Shown in pieces: positions 11,140-20,803 of a stretch of DNA of 47,837 nucleotides. The DNA comes from Emmonsiellopsis sp. PD_33. Lineage: Eukaryota > Ascomycota > Eurotiomycetes > Onygenales > Ajellomycetaceae. The DNA lies in NCBI GenBank assembly GCA_032988165.1, contig JANTQF010000270.1, positions 1 through 47,837 of the forward strand. The letters run 5' to 3'. The notes beneath the pieces were generated by a model. The model did no database searches. It had not been told where the DNA came from and worked only from the letters and a program-made list of their open reading frames with translations. How positions within the stretch are numbered: the stretch's first letter is position 1; every line of letters begins with the position of its first letter. The translations under genes and the position numbers were made by a program.

Positions 11140-11642
11140 TTTTCAAAAAGAGTAGCTAGGAAACGAAAGCTGTGAAGTGGGGGGAGACAGAGCAAAAGAT
11201 GAGCTTGGAGGTGGTAATTGTTAAGCACTTAGTCTTTCTCCTGCTTCTGTCTCATGTTATAGGAAGCATGTGCGTGCAGATATTGAAGATGCTGAAGCCT
11301 TGCCTGCGTCTTTCAACAGAATCATACCCTTGAAAATAGGGTGTTTATACTTTATATGGTGCCTGTTAGAACATGACATGGCATTACTTCAGATTCCACA
11401 TGAGTACCCGTAAGATTGATGACTTGGCTGCAGAATCTGGCTTGGATGAAAGGACCAGCTCTGTGGGCACCAGAGACGGTAGTGATATTCTTAATTTGTT
11501 GGATGCTCTATTGAGAACCGGCCTAAGTTGCCTAGAGAAGAGTAGCATCGAGAAAATAGAATAGCTTAATTGGTAACGTTGAAGAGATAGATGTATGTAC
11601 ATGTAACCACCGTTTTGTGGCACGGCCATACCCCTGCCGAAA
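11140..11642. other. Intergenic region between convergent genes
   Basis: This holds the 3' flanks of the secreted-protein gene and the permease gene. A 63-codon frame at 11373 has no recognisable features, and I see no gene here. Confidence 0.45.
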
Positions 11643-13376
11643 TTAAAGAGTATAACGGAAGCCCTCTAGTCCTCCAATGGGCGCTCCTCCAGCCGCAGCG
11701 CGCTTATTCGCTCGAATAAACTTCAGGTCTAACAGCAACGTGACGATGATGAGGAGTGCACTGGATCCAAGCGTCACATAAGTTCCCAGCCGGTACTCTG
11801 GCGCGTCTTGGCTGCGGAAGACTGTGGTCCCGATAATGCCTCCGATACCTCCGGTACCAACCAGCGTTGCGGAGCAAAGGGCCCTCTTCCACTGACCGCG
11901 GATGTTGTTTGCTTGCCATGTTAAGATGCAAGGGACAGTGGCGTTGCAGGCTGCTGTGGTTACGAAAGCGCCGAAATATCGGACACCCACGTTTTTCGTG
12001 AGGCCGAGAAGTGGGATACCTGAATTGAAAATGTTAGAGGGAGGCGTTCTAGGTGACAGTTTCAGGGGGGACTTACCGATGAGAAGCAGGCAGCCGCAGA
12101 TCAGGATGAATGGTGACCGAACTCGATATTTGTCGCTTAGGTGTGCCATAGTGTACATCAAAATTCCAGCCGCAACGTATGGGGGTGCAATCAGACATTG
12201 CGATGCCGCAGTACTAAATCCCATTCCGTTCTTCAGAATAAGTGGTAGGAAGTAGGCAATTGAGTAGGTGTTGACGGTCGTGAGGCCGAATAGAGCAGCG
12301 AAGCCCCAAATCTTCAGATCCAATGCGTGAGCGAGGTACTCGCCAATGCGGAACCTATAATTACCACATTAGTAACGACGTCGTCAAATGCGGGGGCGGC
12401 GGAGCAGGATGTCCTACCTTGTTGGCGCTGTATCTTTCCTGTCAAGTTCAAGCCTGGCTACCACGAAAGCGTTCTCCTTCTCGGTCATGGAGAAACCCCA
12501 GACCTTCTCAGGGATGTCGGGGAATCCCAGAGTAAACAAATATGTGGCGACCGCAACAATGCAAGTCAGTACACCTTGGAGGATGAAGATCCAACGCCAG
12601 CCTGCGACACCTTCTCCATGAACAACGTCTTTGTCGCCCGCAGGGCTAGTAATGCGCCCCCACCAAGTAGGACCGGAACCATTTCCGTCTAGTTGGGAAA
12701 AGCCAAAGGCTAAGATACCAGTAAATGCAGACAGCGTAGTACCAATCAGGTAGAAGGCGGCGTTGCGCTTCTGAAGATCGTAACGAGGATACCAGCAGCT
12801 CAGTAAGTATGCGCAGCCTGCGGGTGAATGGAGTGTGAGCCGACGAGTGATCCCAGCGGGTGGCTATATGGAAGACTTAGGCTTACCTGGAAAGAACCCA
12901 GCTTCGCATATTCCGAGAACAATTCTAAGGGGAATCAGATCTGTCCATGTTTTGACGAAACCAGAAGCAATTGTCGAAAGTCCCCAGATGAGTGTCGTAA
13001 CGGAAAGGAATGTCTTTGGGCCGATCTTTCGAAGAAGCGCTGTAGAGGGTGGCTGGAAGATAACATAAGGGACAAAGAAGATCAACACGACAATAGAGTA
13101 CCGATTTCCTATCGCCATGTTCAAGTCGACAGACATGCCTGCAATCTGTGCAATACCGGTGTTGTTTCGATCCATGAGCGAGATGGCGTACAGGAAGCCC
13201 AGCATAGAGACGAGGCGAATGTCGATGCGGCGGATAATTCTCTTTTGCTCTGCCGGGGTCAGGGCAGCAACACAAGCAGTGTAGTATGCCTCATCAGGAC
13301 CTTGAGTTTCGGACGTGGCGAGCTCGGCCTGGTCTGCCGAGATCTCCTTGCCGGCGTCCGAGTCGGTGGTGGTCAT
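11643..13376 (-). CDS. MFS permease, anion:cation symporter (Dal5/allantoate-permease-like) type
   Basis: Four exons on the minus strand (13376-12887, 12817-12418, 12354-12077, 12019-11643) give 514 residues. The introns are 69, 63 and 57 bp. The N-terminus is hydrophilic, then EQKRIIRRIDIRLVSMLGFLYAISLMDR opens helix 1 in the style of the Dal5/Tna1 group. GICEAGFFPGCAYLLSCWYP, formed across intron 1, is the conserved loop of that group. About 12 helices follow. Members of this group carry small organic anions such as allantoate, nicotinate, pantothenate or other carboxylates with protons. It is divergent from the alpha/beta hydrolase with a 592-bp shared promoter, which suggests co-regulation. 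Intron 3 is 57 bp, a multiple of three without a stop, so retention would only insert 19 residues. The substrate is inferred at best. Confidence 0.88.
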
Positions 13377-13474
13377 GGTGATATCAAGTCAAAGCACAGT
13401 GGAGGGTGGGAGAATTGGGTGCAAAGGGTAGGACTGTCGCGATCTTGAAGGACGACAATGAAGAACAAGGATGA

Positions 13475-13504
13475 TATCTGGGGATATCTGGGGTATATCT
13501 GGGG
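13475..13504 (+). promoter_or_regulatory. Three phased TATCTGGGG repeats
   Basis: Copies start at 13475, 13485 and 13496, that is 10-11 bp apart, about one DNA turn. They lie 99-128 bp upstream of the permease ATG. The same 14-mer TATCTGGGGATATC (13475-13488) recurs at 19782-19795 before the regulator gene. Confidence 0.6.
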
Positions 13505-13587
13505 CAGGAATGTTTATGCTCCTGCTCACAACGCCAAGACCTGGGGGTCCAGCCTGTTTCGCTTCGAAAGAGGCGAGCTCCAGTAGC

Positions 13588-13595
13588 CGGATCCG
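13588..13595. promoter_or_regulatory. CGGATCCG palindrome, candidate Zn2Cys6 site 1
   Basis: A perfect CGG-N2-CCG inverted repeat, 212 bp upstream of the permease ATG and 374 bp upstream of the hydrolase ATG. Confidence 0.5.
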
Positions 13596-13690
13596 ATGCC
13601 ATTGCAAGCAAGGATGGGAGCTAGCTAGCGTTGTGGAGTGTCTGCACCAACAGTTATTCTCTCGCATCCGCGTGGATGAGGTGACATTAT

Positions 13691-13698
13691 CGGATCCG
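13691..13698. promoter_or_regulatory. CGGATCCG palindrome, candidate Zn2Cys6 site 2
   Basis: A second perfect copy in the same bidirectional promoter, 103 bp from the first and 271 bp before the hydrolase ATG. Confidence 0.5.
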
Positions 13699-13968
13699 AG
13701 TCTCACATTCGGCGGAGTCGGGAGTGGGCCGATGTGGGCTCAGCCAATCAGAGCTCCGAGACCATAGCCGAGCCGAGATTTTTAGCTTTAAGGAACACGC
13801 TAGTCATGCTTGGCATTTACCCCTTGCTGACCAAGAAATGCGGGGGGACATCTGGATCCCACCACACCGGTCGCCGGGACCGGATACCGACGAGGGGGAG
13901 GCTGGATGAGGGGACAGGTTTTTAAATTTAACAACGCTACTCTCATCATTCTTCTTTGCACAACAAAA

Positions 13969-14997
13969 ATGTCTCCTACGAACTCCTTGACTGTCGACAG
14001 CCGGGTCTTTGACCCCGCAGCCATCTCCGATGAGTCGCGTAACTTTAACGCCAACTTGCAACGTTTAATGACCACGCTCCCAAAATGGTACGAGATTGGA
14101 GCCGCCAAATACCGACGTCTGAGGGAAGAGGGGGGCACAGCTCTCCCAGGCAAGACATTTCTCCCCAGCGCCTCAGACTTGTCGGTGCCCTCTCGTGATC
14201 CTACTCGCACCATCCCCTGCCGCGTCTTGAAGCCACAAAATGGCCAACCCGCCAAGGCCGTCTTTATGCACATTCACGGTGGCGGCTGGGTTCTTTCGGA
14301 TGAAAAGTCCCAGGACCAGACGCTCCAGGATATTGCCGACACCCACGGCCTCGTATGCTTCTCAGTTGGCTACCGGCTTGCGCCCGAGAATCCATTCCCA
14401 GCAGGACCTCACGACTGCTTCGACGTGGCCGAGTGGCTCGTTGAGAATGCAAAATCAGTCTTCCAAGCACCTTTAGCTTTTGTGGGAGGCGAGTCGGCCG
14501 GAGCACATCTGTCCACGCTCGTTACACTCCATCTCCTACAGCATACAGATGCTCGCTTCTCAGAGTTCCGCTTCAAGGGCCTGATTCTTCACTACGGATG
14601 CTTCTCGCTCAGCTGGACTCCCGGCGTCTATAGCTTTGCTCGACGTGTGCCATCTCTTGTTCTGGATTTGAAAATACTAGACGCATTCCGCGACGCCTTT
14701 CTCCCAGGCTGGACACAGGCAACCCTCGAGAATCCAGACGTGAGCCCCCTCTATGCAGACTTGGCAAGCCTGCGCGGGAAATTGCCGCCGGCGCTGTTTA
14801 CCTGTGGCACAGAAGACTACCTGCTGGACGACACTCTTTATATGAGCATGAGATGGCTCGCTGCTGGTGGTAGTGTCGATGTGAAAATTGTACCGGGAGC
14901 GCCTCACGGGTATACCTCGTTTCCGAGAGCGACAGTCGGCAGCGGGGCTGCAGAAGGGCTACAAGCTATGGACGACTTTTTTCAGACGCATTTGTAG
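13969..14997 (+). CDS. Alpha/beta hydrolase, HSL (GDXG) family esterase
   Basis: A single exon encodes 342 residues from the ATG at 13969 (context CAAAAATGTC). An in-frame ATG at 13906 would add 21 poorly supported residues. The HSL-family marks are complete: HGGGW at 103-107 (oxyanion hole), YRLAPENPFPAG, GGESAGAH with nucleophile Ser176, GTEDYLLDD with Asp283, and APHGY with His313. No signal peptide is seen from the preferred start, so it is probably intracellular. Such enzymes hydrolyse short-chain esters or lactones. It shares a promoter with the permease and sits in a block with a hydroxyacyl dehydrogenase and a PHB depolymerase. I therefore suggest, by inference only, that it cleaves imported hydroxyacid oligomers or similar esters. 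Confidence 0.9.
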   Translation: MSPTNSLTVDSRVFDPAAISDESRNFNANLQRLMTTLPKWYEIGAAKYRRLREEGGTALPGKTFLPSASDLSVPSRDPTRTIPCRVLKPQNGQPAKAVFMHIHGGGWVLSDEKSQDQTLQDIADTHGLVCFSVGYRLAPENPFPAGPHDCFDVAEWLVENAKSVFQAPLAFVGGESAGAHLSTLVTLHLLQHTDARFSEFRFKGLILHYGCFSLSWTPGVYSFARRVPSLVLDLKILDAFRDAFLPGWTQATLENPDVSPLYADLASLRGKLPPALFTCGTEDYLLDDTLYMSMRWLAAGGSVDVKIVPGAPHGYTSFPRATVGSGAAEGLQAMDDFFQTHL

Positions 14998-16020
14998 CAT
15001 CTCGATGCGCGATGGGTAATGGGGCCTTTCGGGGGGGGTAGATATCACGAGATTGAATGCCACTGAGGATAGAGGATGTTCCGTCTTATGGTACACGGGA
15101 TTTAAACTCAGTGTTCCTTATCCCAAATTCGCAAGCACTGTTTTGTACATACATACATTCCAATTCTAGCTAGAACTTCCAATATGATCTTCAGTTCATC
15201 GTTCCATTGATATTTGCTTGACGTATCGCAGCTTTCCCGCAACCAGGGGTCTGGTATAGACTCGTATTTACCTTAACCGTGAGAGAGAACATTCTCGGAC
15301 TATTGACAACGAACGCTATTAACTTGGCTGCAGAAAACCTGGGATGGATGAAATTGCTAGAATCTCTATTCTACGTTCAGATGAGGGATGTATCGAGGAA
15401 AAAAAAGTCAAAGTAGAAAGAAAGACATACTAGTAGTCAATGAACAAAGCTATCACCCAACGCCAGGCCCAGAGTACTAGCTGATAAGATCTGCTTTGCC
15501 CCAGAAGAAGCACGGATAACAACGCAGTTATGAAAGCGCATAGACGGGTCAAGCTGACCCATCAATCCATCTGCCGAACGTTTCCCCAATCAGCTCTCGG
15601 CCTTTGGGAATTCCAGGCGCATTCTAGAGTTGTTGGGAAGCGGATACCCGCCAAGTCCAGATGGATTTCCCCTGGGTCACTAGGTACTCCGTAGCGAGTA
15701 TCTCGAACAACCAGCCGCGTCAAACAAGCTTGAGACCCTGGCACCGGATCCGACATGTGGGCACATCGACCAACCAGCAACAATGCAGGGGTAAACTATC
15801 GGTTCCGAAGGGGAGCTCATATTATGATGCTGGAGCTGTCGAGTGGATCCCCGGCTATTTGTGCAGAGCGCGGGATTATTTGCGCGCGCATCGCGATTGC
15901 CGGCTTCATAAGTACACTTGACCAAATATTTTCTTTTCTCCAGACTCGGGCGTCATCTTGTTCAGGCACCTTGGCAACATAGCCGTCGTTGAACCAGCGC
16001 AAAATTCTGCATCATCGAAT
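14998..16020. promoter_or_regulatory. Intergenic and upstream region of the dehydrogenase
   Basis: About 1 kb holds the hydrolase 3' flank and the dehydrogenase promoter. A CGGATCCG palindrome lies at 15745-15752. No gene is seen. Confidence 0.5.
15745..15752. promoter_or_regulatory. CGGATCCG palindrome, candidate Zn2Cys6 site 3
   Basis: A perfect copy 269 bp before the dehydrogenase ATG at 16021. Confidence 0.5.
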
Positions 16021-17253
16021 ATGTCGGACACGAAAGCTTCCCAAAGGCCGGAGGGCTCGGTGGTTATCATTGGGGCTGGCACCCAAGGCAGGAGACTTGC
16101 TTACATGGTACGTTTTGCTGAGAGTTGGAATATGCTGGATTCACATTAACTAACAAGACTTTCAAAAGTGGTCATGCAGAGGGGGTTCCGTGTATCTGGT
16201 CGATCTCAATGAACAGCAGCTCCAAGATGGAATACACTACGTCCAACAGCTTCGCGCAGCGGCAGCAACCGCCCATCAAGGAAATTGGGGGGAGGTTAAG
16301 ACATCGACGCCGGCTTCGTTGGAGAGTATACTAAAGGAGGCATGGTTAGTTATTGAGGTATGGACTGGACTGCCTTGTATGCGACGACAAATATCTTTTT
16401 CCTAACATCAGATTTCTTTCGTCAGTGCGTGCCAGAGAATCTGGAGTTGAAGCAGAAAGTTATTGCGCATCTTGATAAACTTGCACCCCCGAGCACCATC
16501 ATTGCCTCGAATTCAAGCAGCTACGGGATCTCAGAGATAATAGATGGGATGGACTTGAAAAACAGAGAGAGATTGTTGAGTGCACATTGCTGTACGTGGT
16601 TTTGCTGAGCGTTGACTTGGTGGTTAAGGAAGAAGTGAGCTAATTCACAGCGAGAGAGCATATTAGACTGGCCACCGGAAACATCAGGTACCTTTCCCTC
16701 TACGAACTAAAACACCACCTGAATTCGCGCCGTATCGCTAACCCCTATGTTTGCTAGCGATTGAAATCATGGGACATAGTGAAACCACCCCATCCCTTAT
16801 ACCTCTCCTCTCCGAACAATGCCGGGAACATGGATTCTCGCCATTTCACGTTAAGCAAAAATCTATCGGTTATATATACAACAGGTACGAGAAGAAAAGA
16901 AAACACTTACCAATTTGGAAAATCTATGCTGACATATTATTTCCTTGTGGTCCAGAGTCTGGGCGGCAATCAAACGGGAAACTCTGCTTGCGCTTTCAGA
17001 AGGCGTATGTGGGCCCCAGGAGATTGATGCTATCTTCAAGGACGTATTAAAGACACCAAAGGGGCCTTGCGAGCAAATGGATGTTGTCGGGCTGGATGTT
17101 GTGCTGGATATTGAAAACCACTATGCGGATTCGCGGAGTGGCCTTCCTACCGAGCCACGGGAGTATCTCAAGGGGATGATACAGAATGGCCAATTGGGTA
17201 TCAAGAGTGGTAGGGGATTCTATGACTACAAAGAATCACACGAACGCCTCTAA
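16021..17253 (+). CDS. 3-hydroxyacyl-CoA dehydrogenase family protein (3HCDH / lambda-crystallin type)
   Basis: Six exons (16021-16107, 16169-16357, 16426-16591, 16667-16687, 16758-16884, 16956-17253) give 295 residues. The introns are 61, 68, 75, 70 and 71 bp, and exon 4 is only 21 nt. Joined, the motifs are intact: GAGTQG (NAD-binding Rossmann loop), VYLVDLNE (acidic strand end), VIECVPENLELK, SNSSSYGI, SAHCYWPPETSAIEIMGH (the His-containing catalytic segment, built across introns 3 and 4), and NRVWAAIKRE. The family oxidises L-3-hydroxyacyl-CoA or related hydroxy acids with NAD. No mitochondrial presequence or PTS1 is seen; the end is HERL. PHB monomers are (R)-configured, so the true substrate is open. 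It converges on the regulator gene. Confidence 0.85.
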
Positions 17254-17561
17254 CTACTATATTGGGAGGCGGGGGTTTAATTCTCGGCTTTTTGTCTCGA
17301 ATACCGTCCAGGTTAATGTAATCGGTTCTCTAGATTAGCAGATAATAGATATAGAATGAGCTAACAATAGGAATTTTATTGCCAGGCGGCTAGTTCAAAA
17401 TTCCTATCACGATTAAACGAATCATCTCTCGGTTTCCATCTGCTTTCGCAGAAATTTCCAACTCAAGAGATTTTTTGATTGAGGCGTAGATCTTTCTAAC
17501 AACCTTTTTCGAAGCGGCTCCAGCCCTATAATATACATATACACACAAGCAAAACCCAGAA
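17254..17561. other. Short convergent intergenic spacer
   Basis: 308 bp separate the stops of the dehydrogenase and the regulator. The short frames here are not supported as extra regulator exons. Confidence 0.4.
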
Positions 17562-19740
17562 TCATTCCAAATACTGCGCATGTAGAAACGAATACGGAGT
17601 ATGCCGCTGTCCCACAGTATGGTTTGATTCCTTCCAAGGGAACGCGTCCACAGCCGCCTTCACAGACTTGGAACTCTGCGGAAGATGAACCAGCGTTTTC
17701 TCCAGAACCAACCGCAAGCTGGCGTGGGCGGTATCGGTGATCTTGCGGAAGGCTAGATCTCGGTCTACGGCCTTCTGGACAAGCTGGACGGCGGCAACGA
17801 TGTGATGCTGGTATGGGTCGAGGGAGATTAAGGGGACTGTAACGGACGTTTCTGTCGAGCCCATGGGCTCAGAAGTAGAAGGGTAGGATTGTGTTTTGGC
17901 CCCGATGGTGATGGAGTTGTGCAGACCGAACACCAGGGTATTGATTATCACGTTCTCGGCGTCTGCGTAGGCCTCCTCGAGGTCGACAAGTAAGTCCAGG
18001 CGATCTGTGGCCTCAATGGCGTTGATCAATAGTAATATGCTAAGATGATAGTGTAGCATCAGTGAGTCTTTGAATAAGGTCAGCCAAAGCCAGTTACCCG
18101 CAAAAGAAAGGAGGTATGGTATGGCACTCACACCAGCGAAACTTAGTTTGCTGCCCTAGAAACGGCATACGCCTTTGGCATGCTTCTAGCGGGCCACGGT
18201 ATATTTCATTAAATTGCTGTATAGCTTCAACGACGAGTGTATAGGCCCTGGTAACTTCTGGCCCATCATGTCCATCCCTCAACGCTTCTTTAAAGACCGC
18301 TGTCAATTTCCAAACCAAGAGCTTCCATGCCGAGCCGCTTGCTATTATCTGGTTAGCACGCTCGTCTGTCATATTATACAGACCATTGCCAGGGCAATCC
18401 TGCATGTTCTTTTGAAAGATAGTGGCACCCGCTCTGACCAGGCGCCACGGCAGCTCGGCCTCGAATCCAAAAAGTCCCGAGGAAAGCAGTGGCCGACAAT
18501 TGAGGGTTAGAGATGCGGACGTGTCGAATGTCAAAGCCGCCCAGTACGCGATGTTTTCAGCGGCGATGAAATTGGCAGCTCCAATGGAGTCAGGGATCGT
18601 AGGGATGACTTTCGATTTCGTGAGCCGGGATACGTTTGTTCCGTTGAACTGCAAGCTCCTTTGCCTCGCTCGAAGCATCTGGATCTGCTGCAGTGCGGCA
18701 TGAATACAGGCTTGCCCAGATATTCCATCGGCTTCCTCATCCTCTGAGATTCCAGCCGGAACGGGGGTCAACGCGAACAGGAAGAGCGCCAGCATCGACC
18801 GGTACGACGGGCGATTGATGACTCGGAGCATATCTCTCCGCGTATGGCGCCAAAGCGCATGCACGATCCTTTGAATACAGATGTCCGATTGGGATTCTCT
18901 GGAATTGAGAGATAACCATCTGGCCGAGAAGGCGGCGATGGTGCTCCGAAGTGATTCGTCTGTAGGACCGTCATCCGTTGCTCGTTCTCGAAAGCTGCCA
19001 TTCAGGGATATGGCTGGATCGTACTGTGACATCTCCCTCATCCACCGATCCAGGCGGCCGCAGACATCCAATATGCTATTGTGGTCATCGCCGAACCCAG
19101 CCTCTGAACTACAAAGCATATGTTAGGAAGCAGGGCGATGGAAAGTGTTCTTGCATCAAGTGTGCATGTACATACAGAAAGGGACAACCATGTTTACTCA
19201 TCCAAGATCCGAAAATGGTGTCGAAGCCTTCAATATAAATTCTTTGAAGCCAGCGGACATCGAATAGGCTTAGTCCATCCAACGCTGAGGCCGTGGGAGA
19301 GACGGTGTCCACAACTGATAGAAATCCGAGCCCATTAGGAGCCCGATCATTTGTCGTCTCTACCGGCACCGGCGCGCTTGAAGCTTCGCCATCTGGTGGA
19401 GATGATATGTTACTAGCAGTCAGATGTACTGATCGATGACGTCTGCTCTGATGGCGTCCTAATGGAGGCTCCCTTGTTCCGTGTCGGCCAGGGTCATTCA
19501 TCCACTGCATCGGCAAGCAAAAAGCTGTTAGTTGAAGCAAGATCCTTACTCATTTTCGTTATCAGATATGGTGGGTACCTCGAATGTACACTTCTGATGC
19601 CGTTTCAGACATCGGCTGCAGGAGGCTGCCGGGCTATCGCCAGCATTAGCCCCGTTCAAGGCGTCACACCGGACCCGTAGTCGGCGGCATCTATCGCAAC
19701 TCGAGAATTGCTTGCGGCGGGCGACAAGACTGCCCTGCAT
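17562..19740 (-). CDS. Zn(II)2Cys6 transcription factor with fungal-specific middle region
   Basis: Four exons on the minus strand (19740-19579, 19504-19176, 19108-18132, 18067-17562) give 657 residues. The introns are 74, 67 and 64 bp; intron 1 has a CTAAC branch site 22 bp before its acceptor. The DNA-binding cluster is C15-x2-C18-x6-C25-x15-C41-x2-C44-x6-C51 with a basic stretch (RRLRVRC). A fungal_trans-like region follows, with DSLMLHYHLSILLL typical of the C-terminal part of these regulators. The fit of that segment decided the third intron. It lies between the dehydrogenase and the PHB depolymerase, and TATCTGGGGATATC sits 41 bp before its ATG. I infer that it controls this block through CGGATCCG sites. 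Confidence 0.87.
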
Positions 19741-19781
19741 GTTCTGATAGTCAGCGGCAACGGCCGAGGGGCAGCGGAGGG

Positions 19782-19795
19782 TATCTGGGGATATC
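19782..19795 (+). promoter_or_regulatory. TATCTGGGGATATC motif upstream of the regulator
   Basis: An exact 14-base match to 13475-13488, in the same orientation relative to its minus-strand gene and 41 bp before the start codon. Confidence 0.55.
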
Positions 19796-20541
19796 GGGCG
19801 TTGGTGGATTGCAGATTTTAGATAAAATCCGCAGGGAGGATGAATCCATATGCGGGGTCGGCTAAAGACAGCTCTAGTTAATTAGCGTTGAGTCCATTGA
19901 CTTTCAAACTATAATAACTTGTTTAACTAACTGTCCCTGAACCGAAATCGGCCCCCTGAACTTTCGGCGGTGCCATGCCAGATGCCCCAGCTGCCTGGCT
20001 ACAAGATGTTTGTGTTAGAATGACCACAGAACGGTAGCTCGCAGCTTATGTTGGGTATAAAACTGAAGTCATAGTAAGACTGATCGATCTCTTGTAGACT
20101 CCACCGAATAATGCGGAAGCTATCAGGATATATGGGGAAGCAATGCCAAACGATGTATTAAAGTTATCCGGCAGCCATCCGGTTGATATTCACATCGGCT
20201 GACCTCGATGCTCCCAACATCCACAACGAGGTCTCAACCCCCATGGACTTTTTCCCATACTGATCCCGCCTTGCCCTCCCCTGAAATCGGCAACTCGTTC
20301 AGCACGCCCTTGAATGGCTAGTTGAAGCGGAATCAAGACGGTCTCAGTCCGCCTAGCTCACCATCCGCTATTCATCTCCCATAAGTTCCTTTTGCCCTCT
20401 TTGATGTCTGCGCTAGATACCAGCAGAGGCATATCAAAGCTTCTCTAGAGCACACGCCAATGTACATACTATGTACGTACCAAGACTGGCATAGATATGA
20501 CGGCCTGTTTCACTGGCATCAATGCAGGTCCGGCTATGTAA

Positions 20542-20555
20542 CCCCAGGATTTGAC
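20542..20555 (+). promoter_or_regulatory. CCCCAGGWTTTGAC direct repeat, copy 1
   Basis: CCCCAGGATTTGAC, matching copy 2 at 20597-20610 in 13 of 14 bases, 55 bp apart. It runs almost directly into the CGGATCCG at 20558. The reverse complement contains CTGGGG. Confidence 0.5.
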
Positions 20556-20557
20556 GT

Positions 20558-20565
20558 CGGATCCG
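20558..20565. promoter_or_regulatory. CGGATCCG palindrome, candidate Zn2Cys6 site 4
   Basis: A perfect copy 238 bp before the PHB depolymerase ATG and 145 bp before its TATA box. Confidence 0.5.
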
Positions 20566-20596
20566 ACCAGACAGGGGTCATCCCCGCAATCTACCA

Positions 20597-20610
20597 CCCC
20601 AGGTTTTGAC
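20597..20610 (+). promoter_or_regulatory. CCCCAGGWTTTGAC direct repeat, copy 2
   Basis: CCCCAGGTTTTGAC, the second copy of the 14-base repeat, about 100 bp before the TATA box. Confidence 0.5.
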
Positions 20611-20709
20611 AGCTTGGGCTCTTTATGTTTAGATCCTCCGCGTTGAGGAATTAGGTCTTTGAATCTTCGGTATAGATCCCCAAGTCTCTCTGCAACATGG
20701 AATCTGAGG

Positions 20710-20717
20710 TATAAAAG
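20710..20717 (+). promoter_or_regulatory. TATA box of the PHB depolymerase
   Basis: TATAAAAG lies 87-94 bp before the ATG, allowing a leader of about 60 nt. A strong TATA box suits an inducible secreted enzyme. Confidence 0.65.
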
Positions 20718-20803
20718 CTGGCCTTGCTTCCCACCCAACCTACCAATCACTCGGCTTTCTCCCCTGCGAATACTCAAGGCAAAGTCTCTCCTACGCCTAA
20801 ATC

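Larger units (their letters stand above)
13377..13968. promoter_or_regulatory. Bidirectional promoter of permease and hydrolase
   Basis: The 592 bp between two divergent starts contain three phased TATCTGGGG copies (13475-13504), two CGGATCCG palindromes (13588-13595 and 13691-13698), a CCAAT box at 13744-13748, and a related CGGATACCG at 13881-13889. CGG-type palindromes are typical targets of Zn2Cys6 regulators, and one is encoded 3.6 kb downstream. CTGGGG also fits the CreA consensus SYGGRG. Confidence 0.6.
19741..20803. promoter_or_regulatory. Divergent promoter of regulator and PHB depolymerase
   Basis: The 1063 bp contain TATCTGGGGATATC at 19782-19795, the direct repeats at 20542-20555 and 20597-20610, a CGGATCCG palindrome at 20558-20565, and a TATA box at 20710-20717. 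Several CreA-like sites (CCCCAG, GGGGTCATCCCC near 20574-20585, CCCCGC) fit glucose repression of the depolymerase. Confidence 0.6.

Noticed and set aside
17390..17637. Extra C-terminal exons of the Zn2Cys6 regulator
   Set aside because: The frames there have hydrophobic, family-unlike sequence. The main frame ends properly at 17562.
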